A program made the translations under genes and the position numbers. Below are positions 1 through 9,851 of a stretch of 64,000 bases of DNA, piece by piece. The stretch is taken from positions 123,095 to 187,094 of the forward strand of contig RXIC02000460.1 of the NCBI GenBank assembly GCA_003952965.2. Direction: 5' to 3'. How positions within the stretch are numbered: the first letter of the stretch is position 1; each line of letters opens with the position of its first letter. The notes beneath the pieces were generated by a model that was given only the letters and a program-made list of their open reading frames with translations, had not been told where the DNA came from and did no database searches. The DNA comes from Morella rubra. Taxonomy: Eukaryota; Streptophyta; Magnoliopsida; Fagales; Myricaceae.

Positions 1-2
1 CA

Positions 3-1379
3 AAGAAGAATTCGAGTGGTGGAGTGGAGAGGTACAAGGCAAGACTAGTTGCCAAAGGATATAGTCAAAGGCCCGGAATTGACTATGATGAGGTATTTGC
101 ACCCGTTGCCCGCTTGGAAACTATTCGATTAATTATTTCTTTGGCGGCTCAACATAGTTGGAAAATCCATCAAATGGATGTCAAATCCGCTTTCTTGAAT
201 GGCTTTCTTGAAAATGAAGTCTATGTGGAACAACCTTTGGGTTATATTGTGAAAGGGCATGAAGAGAAAGTTTTGAAATTGAAGAAAGCCTTGTATGGCT
301 TAAAGCAAGCACCAAGGGCGTGGAATAGTAGAATTGACAAATACTTTCAAGATAACAATTTTTTGAAGTGTCCCTATGAACATGCTCTTTATACAAAGGT
401 GAATTCATATGGAGATATATTTCTCGTATGTTTGTATGTGGATGACTTGATTTTTACAGGAAGTAATCCTACCATGTTTGAAGAATTCAAGAAAGTAATG
501 GCTAGGGAGTTTGAGATGACGGATCTTGGTCTCATGTGTTTTTATCTTGGCATCGAAGTAAAGCAAATGGAGGATGACATTTTTATTTCTCAAGAATGTT
601 ATGCTAAAGACATTCTTAAGAAATTCAAAATGGATGATTGCAAGCCGGTGAGCACACCCGTAGAATGTGGCATCAAATTGTCAAGGCATGAAAATGGAGA
701 AAAAGTAGATCCAACATTTTTCAAAAGTCTTGTTGGAAGTTTGAGATATTTAACTTGCACAAGGCCGGATATTCTTTTTGGGGTTGGACTTGTTAGTCGA
801 TACATGGAAGCTCCTACTTTCTCTCATTTGAAGGCGGCTAAAAGAATTCTTCGGTACATCAAAGGTACACTTGAACATGGATTACTGTATTCATTTTCAA
901 ATGATTTTAAGCTTTTGGGCTATTGTGATAGTGATTGGGCTGGAGATGTTGATGAAAGAAAAAGCACATCCGGGTTTGTTTTCTTCATGGGAAGTGCGGC
1001 TTTTACTTGGTCCTCAAAGAAGCAACCCATTGTTACATTATCTACTTGTGAAGCGGAGTATGTTGCTATGTCAAATTGTGTTTGTCAAGCAATTTGGCTA
1101 AGATCTTTGTTGAAGGAGCTCCATGTCTCGGAAAATGATCCAACGGAGATTTTTGTGGATAACAAGTCGGCTATAGCTTTGGCCAAGAATCCAGTTTTTC
1201 ATGATCGAAGTAAGCACATCGACACAAAATTTCATTTTATTCGAGAATGTGTAGCTAAAAAGGAGGTGGAGCTCAAGTTCGTGAAGTCACAAGATCAAGT
1301 TGCTGATATTTTCACCAAGCCCCTCAAGGGTGAAATATTTTGCAAGATAAGGAGTTTGTTGGGAGTTACAAAAAATTAA
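3..1379 (+). CDS. Copia retrotransposon polyprotein, reverse transcriptase and RNase H part (5' end outside window)
   Basis: The frame is open to the left edge, so this is the C-terminal part of a Ty1/copia polyprotein. Visible in order: the start of the reverse transcriptase with FAPVARLETIR, the KSAFLNGFLENEVYVEQP block, LYGLKQAPRAWN, the catalytic YVDD box near 435-450, then the RNase H domain with DSDWAGD, the STSGF block, EAEYVAMS and KHIDTKFHFIRE. There are no internal stops, so the copy looks young or recently active. The stop is followed at once by a purine-rich tract and the 3' LTR, the standard copia order. In life the product copies element RNA into DNA inside virus-like particles. 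The gag, protease and integrase parts would lie to the left of the window. Confidence 0.95.
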   Translation, partial: KKNSSGGVERYKARLVAKGYSQRPGIDYDEVFAPVARLETIRLIISLAAQHSWKIHQMDVKSAFLNGFLENEVYVEQPLGYIVKGHEEKVLKLKKALYGLKQAPRAWNSRIDKYFQDNNFLKCPYEHALYTKVNSYGDIFLVCLYVDDLIFTGSNPTMFEEFKKVMAREFEMTDLGLMCFYLGIEVKQMEDDIFISQECYAKDILKKFKMDDCKPVSTPVECGIKLSRHENGEKVDPTFFKSLVGSLRYLTCTRPDILFGVGLVSRYMEAPTFSHLKAAKRILRYIKGTLEHGLLYSFSNDFKLLGYCDSDWAGDVDERKSTSGFVFFMGSAAFTWSSKKQPIVTLSTCEAEYVAMSNCVCQAIWLRSLLKELHVSENDPTEIFVDNKSAIALAKNPVFHDRSKHIDTKFHFIRECVAKKEVELKFVKSQDQVADIFTKPLKGEIFCKIRSLLGVTKN

Positions 1380-1391
1380 GTTTAAGAGGGG

Positions 1392-1727
1392 TGTTAGTTA
1401 TTAAACTTAATTAGAGTTTATTTCCAATAAAATTAGTTAATGGAGAGGTTATGTCTTTTAGTATTCTCATAGGTTACAAAGTTGAAGAGTTAGAGACCTT
1501 TTTAATATTCTCATTATGTGGGGGTTAAATGAGATTTACTATAGTGAATTATGTGAGATTTATTTGGGTGTTATGTTTTAGAAGTTGTAAAGTCTCATTG
1601 TGGACTATAAATATCCATGTAACCTTTTTGTTATTTCTTAAGTAAGTGGAATAAAGCTTTTGTTGAAGTATTTTATTTTCTCCACTTTACTTCATAGACA
1701 AATTATTGAGTGTAGCCCAATCCAACA
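1392..1727 (+). mobile_element. 3' LTR of the copia element
   Basis: The LTR begins TGTTAG directly after the polypurine tract AAGAGGGG and ends CCAACA, so it has the TG...CA termini of an LTR of about 336 bp. A TATA-like CTATAAATAT lies near 1602. The base after the LTR resumes kinase-gene intron sequence that is also found, without the element, near 38286. The element therefore landed in an intron of the duplicated kinase fragment. The 5' LTR is outside the window, so the target duplication (perhaps ATTAG at 1728) cannot be confirmed. Confidence 0.85.
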
Positions 1728-1794
1728 ATTAGTTGCTCTGCTAAGTTATTCCTAGAATTTGGATACATATACAATGGGTTGTTTTTGTTTGTAG

Positions 1795-2667
1795 GGGAAA
1801 TTGTTAGATGGACGAGAAATTGCAGTGAAAAGGCTTTCGCAGACCTCTGGACAAGGGCAAGAGAATTTATGAACGAGGTGGTGGTGATTTCTAAACTCCA
1901 GCACCGTAATCTTGTTAGACTTCTTGGCTGCTGCGTTGAAGGAGAAGAAAAGATGTTGGTCTACGAATACATGCCAAACAAAAGTTTGGATGCGTTTCTC
2001 TTTGGTTAGTTCGTTCTCATACCCTTTGTTAGCCTCTTTACTCTTGACACATTGCAATCAAGACGCAATGGGCTGAGGTTCAATTGGTTGTGGTACTAAT
2101 TTTAAAGTCTGTTTTCCCACATAGCATAATTTCAAGCCACAAGTCTAATCTTCCCTTTTCTCTTGATTGTTTTGATTTTACGCATTAGATCCAAACAAAA
2201 AAAAGCTGCTAGATTGGAGACAACGCTTCAAGATTATTGAAGGAATCGGTCGAGGTCTACTTATCTTCATAGGGATTCCAGATTAAGGATTATCCATAGA
2301 GATCTTAAGGCAAGTAACATCTTGTTGGATGAAGAGTTGAATCCAAAGATATCAGATTTTGGGATGGCCAGGATTTTTGGAGGCAATGAAGACCAGGCCA
2401 ATACAAAAAGAGTCGTGGGAACATAGTAAGTACATATGGTTTATTCAACTCAGTCGGATGCAAATACTACTAGTTGCGACAGTAAGATTTATATGTGTTT
2501 TTAATGTTAAAATTCAGCGGCTATATGTCCCTGAGTATGCCATGGAAGGACGGTTCTCGGAAAAATCGGATGTCTTCAGCTTTGGAGTATTGTTTCTAGA
2601 GATGATTAGTGGCAGAAGAAACACTAGCTTTTACCAGGATGAGCAGAACATTAGCCTTTTAGCATTT
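1795..2667 (+). pseudogene. S-receptor-like kinase fragment, three kinase exons, near-identical copy of 38357-39235
   Basis: Three exons match exons 4-6 of the receptor kinase at 36524-39685 almost base for base, introns included: 1795-2004 (GREIAVKRL to the FLFG exon end), 2189-2425 (HRDLKASN catalytic loop and DFGMAR) and 2518-2667 ([20 protein letters not shown]). Three single-base losses relative to that copy break the frame, near 1857 (GGGCAAGAG against GGGCTGAGAG), near 2261 (CTACTTATC against CTACTTTATC) and near 2530 (GTCCCTG against GTCCCCTG). The copy is cut on the left by the copia element and on the right, at about 2700, by CACTA-like sequence. The first four kinase subdomains and the last exon are absent, so it cannot encode a working kinase. 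Confidence 0.9.
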
Positions 2668-2729
2668 GTAAGTCTTCCTCATCTCCTTGCCTCATTTCTT
2701 TTAATTTATCCCAAAATACTTTAATATTT

Positions 2730-2914
2730 TAATTAGCATTTTTTGAAAAAAATGCTTGCTAAAAATTAGGCATTTAGCGGCGTTTTGCAAAAAGGCCGCT
2801 ACATGGGGTTACTGACCGCCGCTACAAAGACCGCCACTAAAGGTAAAATTTGTAGCGGCGTTTTTAACGACTGTCGCTAAAAAGACCGCCGCTATAGACT
2901 TTTTTTTTTTGTAG
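2730..2914. mobile_element. CACTA-type transposon end with subterminal repeats
   Basis: The segment is filled with short motifs of the type TAGCGGCGTTTT and GACCGCCGCTA in both orientations and ends in a T-run followed by GTAGTG, which reads CACTAC on the other strand. That is the usual structure of an En/Spm-CACTA end: CACTA terminus, then clustered subterminal transposase-binding repeats. It truncates the kinase copy on its left. No partner end was found nearby. Confidence 0.7.
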
Positions 2915-3705
2915 TGCATGTGCTAACACAAAAATGGAATTTGCATAACTATATAGAACTGAATTTTTATATGGAGTTTTCGGAAGTTTAGATGTGCCAA
3001 TATAGGATTTTGATTTTGTATTATCATTGTAATTGCAGGCGATGATGATGATAATGATGGTGATGGTGATGGTGATGGTGCAGATGGTGTTGGTGTTGAT
3101 GGTACAAGTGCAGATGGTACTGCCAATGATTGAAGTTATTGTTATGTTAGAAACTTGTAACTTTTTAAACTAGTTGTAAAGACTCTTGTGTTTGTTGAAA
3201 AAATTGTAAGACGTGGTTATTAATCAAGGATAGATGTATATTTTGTTTTATTGTCATTGTTTGTACTACAGGAAAAAATGCAGTTTTTTACATAAATGAA
3301 TCTATTGTAGCATTTTTAAAAATGATTTAGTTGCCTTTTAAAAACATTGGCACATGTTTTTAGCAGTGGTCACAAAATGCTGCTATAGATATTTAAACGC
3401 AAGACAAAATCGAGCTATAGCAACTTTTAGGGGTGGTCCCTAATTACCTTTAGGGGTGTTTTAGTGGTGGTCCCTAATTACCTTTACCAACGTTTTAGGG
3501 GAACGCTGCAAAAAAATATATACAAAAACGTGCTTGAAGTCTTTAGCAGCATTTGTGACCGTTGCTATATCTCGCCCTTTTTACTAGCTATCACAAAAAA
3601 CACTGCTAAAACCTCTCCTGACAGACATAGGCGGTCACAAACGCTGCTAAAATCTTAGCAGCATTTTCCAACTTTTCCAACTGTCGCTAAAGACTGTTGT
3701 TTTCT
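2915..3705. mobile_element. Second CACTA-like fragment with GAT/GGT microsatellite
   Basis: The stretch 3140-3240 (TTAGAAACTTGTAACTTTTT and following) resembles 51175-51250 inside the large CACTA element, and 3330-3700 again carries subterminal motifs such as GCTGCTAAAA and GCGGTCACAAA. This looks like the 3' part of a related element that lost its exact terminus. A GATGATGAT/GGTGATGGT microsatellite at 3038-3085 probably belongs to the element's coding tail (Asp/Gly-rich on this strand). No intact transposase is visible. Confidence 0.55.
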
Positions 3706-4060
3706 AGAGCTTGCAGAACTCGGCTGATTTTATCAGGAATGAGTCAAGTGACAAACGTCGTGACCTGTTAAGTTTATGTCCATTTGTTCATACAACTCTG
3801 AAGCTTCGTTTATGTTCATTTGTTCATTTGGTCATGCAACTTCTGAAGCATAGAGGCAGCTTTCAAAGAAGGAAGGAAAGAATTAAGAAGGATCTCACAA
3901 AACTCGACTCATTTTGTTCAGGAAGCAAGTGACGGTGAGTAAGTGTTACGTTTATGTTTATGCAACCTCTGAAGCTGAGAGGCAGCTTTCAAAGAAGGAC
4001 GGAAGAACTGGACTGATTTTGTCCAGAAAGAGAGTGACGGTGAGTCAAGTGTATTAGCAA
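3706..4060. repeat. Diverged tandem repeat, about 115-bp unit
   Basis: Three diverged units share GAGGCAGCTTTCAAAGAAGG, CTCTGAAGC and a GACGGTGAGT-like end (examples near 3849, 3975 and 4040). No open frame spans them. They do not resemble the CACTA subterminal motifs next to them. Confidence 0.55.
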
Positions 4061-4253
4061 CATATCACAGCTCGACATGTGTGAGAGTCTATGGAGAGAT
4101 AAGGATGCTCGAAATTCTTGGAGAAAAAAGGGTGAAGGCTCTCACAATCTAGCCTCTATCAGTGGAGAGAAGTTGAGTGATCTTGGAGATCTAACGGTAA
4201 CAAATTCGAACCAAAATGATAATCCACTCGAGCCTTCGAGTGAGGAAAATCAG

Positions 4254-4400
4254 CATGATGACCCAACAAACTCCAACTAATGAGGGATTCTCTGTTATTG
4301 AGCAAGCTGCCCAACGTACGAAGATCTTTCATGATGACCCAACAAACCCCAACTGATGAGGGATTCTCTGTTATCAAGCAAGCTGCCCAACTTACGTAAC
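4254..4400. repeat. Two tandem copies of a 77-bp unit
   Basis: GATGACCCAACAAACTCCAA followed by a TGAGGGATTCTCTGTTAT block occurs at about 4256 and again at about 4333 with few differences. The short open frame at 4077-4280 covers the first unit but matches no family known to me, so no gene is called. Confidence 0.7.
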
Positions 4401-4624
4401 AAACGAAGATCTTCTGGCTGTCAAACCAAAACCAACCAGATTTCACGGGATTATTTTTTATTTGAATTTTTTGTACTTGTGTTTAAATACTTCACTTGTA
4501 TAGCCTAAGTGTTCACGTTGAAGTTTAAAAAACTCTTCCAGTATTATTAGAACAATTCTCTCGGCTCAATTTTTTCTTTAAAGTATTATTCATTTGAGGT
4601 TGCTCATACGTTCTTTGAAGAGAG

Positions 4625-4835
4625 AGTTTTTTTTTTTGTTGAATGAAAAAGTAACAAAGTTTGTTAAAAAATAAGGAAAGAGAGATTTGATATAAAAAAA
4701 AAAAATTATGAAAAAAGTATTAAAGTTAGTGTGAAAAGTGTTGGAATTTGTATGAATTTTGAGATTTTAATGTTTGGTTGTAAAATTTCAACTTTTTGAA
4801 AATATTTCTTAAAAAGTTAGAAAATTTTCATAACC
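4625..4835. repeat. AT-rich dispersed repeat, copy 1
   Basis: This AT-rich stretch contains TTAGTGTGAAAAGTGTT, GAGATTTTAATGTTTG and TTGTAAAATTTC. A clearly related stretch lies at 30095-30325, and the opposite orientation appears at 57925-58285 and probably 13140-13340. It behaves like a small dispersed element. Nothing coding is visible from here to about 5100. Confidence 0.45.
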
Positions 4836-5106
4836 TAAGACATGTTTTAATTTTAATGTTTGCTTCTAAAAGCCGACGAATGGAATATGTTTTCGCTTCG
4901 ACGAAGAAGCTAAAGAATTGAGTAAGTACGACAATGCAGACCCCATAACTAAAGGAAACGCTGACTTAGACGTGGTCTATGCTTGGCCTAGTCGGCACTG
5001 GGCAATGCTCCAGTTGCTTACCAAATGCCAATACAAGACATACCGGCCACTGTTTCTTCCAATGAAATGCCATGTCCATAATAATTAATTTGAATGAAGA
5101 TGGACC

Positions 5107-6132
5107 TCAGCCCATGACGCAAATGCGGATGAATTATAGAAACTCTATTTCAAATACAACAACATGTTCGTTTATTTGTTTGTTTTAGGTCTGAATTGGT
5201 GTGCTGTTGGACCTGGTTTGAGAAGGAAAGAAATCCCCAAAAGACAGAAGCATGGGTCACAGAGTACAATGACTTTGAAATCTTTATCTTCTTTCCTGCG
5301 CAACCATGACACAGAAAAGTTTCAAGGGCCAAGCTGTGAGCATCAGCTGATTCAATTTTGTAATGGAATTCTATTTACAAGGAAGAAAGAATATTTCAGA
5401 GACATATATGAGAAGGAAAATTTTTCTTAGAAAAAAGAAGATAATCATGATGTACTTTTGAAATGTCTTCTTTCCTTGCGCAACCATGACGAAAAACAAG
5501 GGCCAGCTGCAAGGCAGACCCATTTTTAATAAATTCAGCTGAGGAAGAAAGAATATTTCTGCCACATATAATGGGGAGCTGCTATGTCGTACCAAATGCC
5601 AGGTATGATCGGCCGTACATTTTCCACCAAATGATTGACCATGTCAGCTTAATTGAATTTGAGAAAAGATTCCTGCAACCCTACTGACGCATAAGTGTAC
5701 CGGGCCTGGAATGTGCTTGATTTCCTGCAAGGGAGTTTTTCTGATTAAGAATTTGGTGCTCAAAGGGACCTACCTTCCAAAAGACAGTAAGCATGGTGCA
5801 CAAATATTATGCAGACTTTGAATCTTTAAATGTAAATGCGACAACGACCCACCAGCCCATGACGCAAATGCGGATGAATTATAGAAACTCTATTTCAAAT
5901 ACAACAACATGTTCGTTTATTGTTTGTTTTAGGTCTCTGTTGGAAGAAGGAAAGAAATCCCCAAAAGACAGAAGCATGGGTCACAGAGTACAATGACTTT
6001 GAAATCTTTATCTTCTTTCCTGCGCAACCATGACACAGAAAAGTTTCAAGGGCCAAGCTGTGAGCATCAGCTGATCAATTTTGTAATGGAATTCTATTTA
6101 CAAGGAAGAAAGAATATTTCAGAGACATATAT
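5107..6132. repeat. Long direct repeats: 5107-5412 and 5852-6132, with a partial third copy at 5458-5560
   Basis: The block starting CAGCCCATGACGCAAATGCG is repeated after about 745 bp, including CAACAACATGTTCGTTTATT, AAAGACAGAAGCATGGGTCA and GCGCAACCATGACACAGAAA. The second copy lacks about 20 bp near its start. A shorter, more diverged copy lies between them. Reading frames in the repeats are short and inconsistent, so no protein is proposed. Confidence 0.8.
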
Positions 6133-6981
6133 AATTAGTTAGCAGCTATTCGTATTTTTCTGTTGAATTTTGAAGGATCGTTTATCAAAATATAGAATAG
6201 AATGATCGATCATGGATGCTACTCTTGATAAGAAATCCAAGAGCTAAATTGCAAGAATGCCGTTTGGCTGGATAGTGCTTGCATAGACTAAGTTTTTCGG
6301 TACCTCACCATCTAATGGGTATGTTTGAATATGTGCACCAATATTATGGTATGATCATCCCAAATTCTAACATTTTCCACAAACCATTAATTTGCAGTTA
6401 GAGCTCTTCATCGTTCCTTTGAATTCAAGCTGCGCTACTTTCAGAAGACATAAGTCCGTTACGGCCTGAAGGAAACAGAGCTGAGTCCTGCGGAATATAT
6501 TGAGAAGCTTGTTAAGAGCTTTGCCTAGCTCAGCCGATCTAAACAAGCTTCTGAACAAATTTGTTCGCAGCTCCGCTACTTCACCACTGGTAAAGTAAAT
6601 GCCACAAGAAACGACTTTCCAGTTCACAATCTGCGATTATCAATGTAAGGCTTTTCTGAAACTAAGACGAGCAATGCAACATTACAGCTATAAGCTCCTA
6701 TCTATTGCCGGATTCTTGCCTATTTGACAGAGGAGCAGTAAGAAAAAGGACAAGAGTCTCTACCAGAAATGTTCATGTGTACAAAGAGAGATATGTAACA
6801 ATATGCACCACATTGCATAATTCGGCTCCGCAAATTTGTTTGCGGCGACACAGATTCCCATTGCAATTGCTACCAGAATTCAACAAAATATGACATTGTA
6901 GCTCAGCAGAAAGATTTCCTGAAGAGCCACTTAGGTTTACATCACACCATGGACTTACAAGGACCTACAAAGATAACATAC
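6133..6981. other. No gene recognised
   Basis: About 850 bp between the direct repeats and the DUF247 pseudogene. It holds short frames only, with imperfect inverted pieces around AAGCTTGTTAAGAGCTT near 6508-6555. I see no RNA gene or known repeat end in it. Confidence 0.5.
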
Positions 6982-8250
6982 TTATGACTTGTGGAAAATG
7001 TAAGAAAGGATGGAAAAAATGGTCTGTGCTGAAGAAAGTAGAAGCAAAAAGATGGCTGCAAGAAATGAAAGCAACGCCCAAGGGCTGTGAAAATAATCAC
7101 GCCTCAATTTTGCCATCCATATGTTCCGACGTTTGCGACAATGCTTGTTCACATTTCTGTAAATTTCGGCATAAAAGATTTTGTTAGTGGAAACATAATT
7201 AACAAGCTTGTTAAACATGGTGGAAACAGCGCCATCATCACCCATATAATTATTAACAATTCCTTGTCGACGAAGTACTTCGACGTCCTTAGGAGATTTA
7301 ATAAGACAATCCATGAACATCACATAGTCAGTGACCCTGAGATCCTTATCTCGATTATATTGCTCATAGGCAACCAAATTATGGAGGAAAGCCTCTGTAA
7401 TATCCCTTATGAAAAGTGGTGGAATTTCCATTATCCCGTTGGTGAACTTTATGTTAATCAAGTTGTTACCTCCCTCAAGTATCTTGAACTTGATTCCAGC
7501 CTCTTGAAGCTCCGTAGCACAAGGCATTGACGTGAGGTCTTTTCTTGTAGCAAAAGGCATTGACTTGAGTTCTTTTATTGTAAGTACTGCCTTTCCAGCC
7601 ATTTCAATTTCGACAATCGATGAAAAGGCAGCTCTATGAACCAGAGAGAGCAGATGCTCAATATTTTGGATTGAATTATAGCTCGACTGACTGAAGCACA
7701 GTGGCCACGGAAATGTTAAGCCATCAAAAAAGTACAGGGCAAGGTGAATAAGATCATGTGGCTCGCTAGGACACCAAGTCATCTCCACCAACTTGGTGAA
7801 GAACAAAAAATGGAGCTGATTTTCTAGTAGAAGTATATCACGCAATACGCCCAAAAACATCCACCTCGTTTGGAAGATTGGGTCACATTTGTCCCTTAGA
7901 TTTCCATTCCCACTTGCGAAACAGCTAAATGATAAAACACCCATCAAGTAGTATCATTTCTACAAACCCATCAGTGTTTAGGTTAAAGCATTCTGCACAG
8001 CAACTACGAGCTCTTTCTTCCAATTCTCTCAAGGCCATGATGTATTTTTCAACACTGTTTTCATTTCTCCTATTAAGCATTGATTGTAAATAGCGCAATT
8101 TTTGCTCCTCCATAAGAGCTAGGCCATCCTTGCCCTGGTAAGGACCGATGGCAAGCAGGTTCGTAAGATGCCTCATTTATTTTGCGCAACTGCTGATGCA
8201 CTTTAAATATTCTACACTCTGGAGCAATTGGGTCAAACCACGAACCTTTC
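6982..8250 (-). pseudogene. DUF247 (UPF0481) family protein, disrupted
   Basis: DUF247 proteins are plant membrane-anchored proteins of about 450 residues with little known biochemistry; some grass members act in self-incompatibility. On the minus strand the frames give the family's signature pieces in order: QQLRKINEASYEP (about 8200-8160), LLAIGPYQGKDG and KLRYLQSMLNRR (8155-8060), ILLDGCFII (7950), then EIPPLFIRDITEAFLHNL, VTDYVMFMDCLI, KDVEVLRRQGI and GDDGAVSTMFNKL. The C-terminus has the usual FHSPWALLSFLAAIFLLLLS membrane segment. Breaks: a frameshift near 8160, a TAG where family members have Glu directly after GCFII (7925-7927), and a frameshift just downstream. A small in-frame duplication (TSMPCAT/KSMPFAT) is also present. 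The product is probably non-functional unless the breaks are sequence errors. Confidence 0.88.
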
Positions 8251-9851
8251 GATCAACACAAATGGAGGCAGGATCAGCTCCACCACTGGACCTCATATCC
8301 TAAAGAAATAGTAGTACGTAACTGCCCCAAAATATATTGCAAACAATTTGTCACTGATGTGGAACAACTTCACTTCTTGCCCTCCAAGTATTGAACAAAT
8401 GTCATTTTAGGGTTTAAACTATCATTTTTATTGCATTTCCTCCTCAAGCTATTGAAATTTATCAATTTACGCCCCCTTACTCAGATTCTACTGTTCAAAA
8501 TATTAGATCATTAAAAAAGCTACATTAGCATAATCTTGATGCGCGAGGAAATATAATTTAACTGATTGACAGTAATACAACGAATTGATAAGAAGCATCT
8601 AGAGTTGGTAAATTTAAACGCCAACCCATTTAATTAGATCTAAGATTCTGTAGTTATTTTCTTTTGAATAATTAATCGAAAAAAGTTGTTTAAATAATCC
8701 ACATCCAGCCGCCTTAAACGTACAATTCAGTGAAATATAATTTAAAGAGGACAAGTTTAACATTAACGACTAAACATTTCAGAAATTCGACGTTAAAAGT
8801 AATGAAAAAAAATCTAGAGATATTACTCTTTTGAGACCATTATTCACAGATCGTGCAAAATTCCGAAAAGAGGGGTAATCAAAACAAGAAAAAAGACCTA
8901 AACTATTTTAGTATGTCAGAGGAGGGGAGAAAAAAGATCGAAAAGAAAGGTAACGGAACATTTTTTCCTACTAGGCGAAAGGTAACAAACTTACCTTTTT
9001 CTTTTTTTCGCTCGGTAGTCAAACTGACTCAAAAGTTCGCTCCAGATCGCCCCTGCAGACGGCCGCCCTTCGGCCTGCTCGAAAGTCGATAAGCTAAGGA
9101 AAAAGCGTGTACTGTGTAGCAAAGCAGACTAGTCGGCCAAGACCTTGTACATTCACTTAGAGGTAGACTCTAATTGGGCTAGTTATGTGCAAATTGCAAT
9201 CCTTATACTCAGGGCTTTGCCTACTTTAAAGCCCGCATCGAAAATAAGAATTGAAAAAATAGGACCTCGGCCCCCGCCTCATTTAAAGCAAACTCTTGGC
9301 GAGGGAAACCGCTCTCCATAGACACCCCTCCATTATTTTTATGCTTTTTCCAAAAAAAATAATGATGATAGCCTTTTATACAAAGGTAACCTCTGACCTC
9401 AAAATAATTCTCCAAGTCTGGAGAAATCAAAATGATATATCAAAAACAATAGATTATAAATTACATCCCATCACATTTTGTTATACATTAAGATTAGCCT
9501 TATCTAAACTCTGTCTTCAAATGTCTAAAAATCATGCGCAAATTATTCTCCATGTAATGACAAGAGATCCACAATAATCTGTCCCCACAAAACTAAGTTT
9601 TAAACAGCATATTTAAATCTAAGATACGTAGAGAGCATAATAAACAAGAAAACAACCATGGTTTCTTGTAAATTTTCATGAGTATAAAGCTGGAAGATAA
9701 TCCACCCTGCCCCAAAGAAAAAACATGGAGTAGTATTTCTGTCGAATAAAAAAGCAAAGATATACTTGAAAAAAAACAAAGTTATCGTGAATTGAATCCA
9801 CTTTCTGAGAAAAAACATGTGTCTCTTCAAGTTGACATGTCAATCTGCTCC
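8251..9851. other. Intergenic, nothing recognised
   Basis: The stretch is AT-rich, with isolated short frames (8853-9092, 9296-9577, 9600-9830) that show no family motif and no splice context. The 9600-9851 part may be the 3' untranslated region of the NOSIP-like gene on the minus strand. Confidence 0.5.

Noticed and set aside
3038..3085. GAT/GGT repeats as a possible CRISPR-like array
   Set aside because: Plain microsatellite with no spacers; the genome is a plant.
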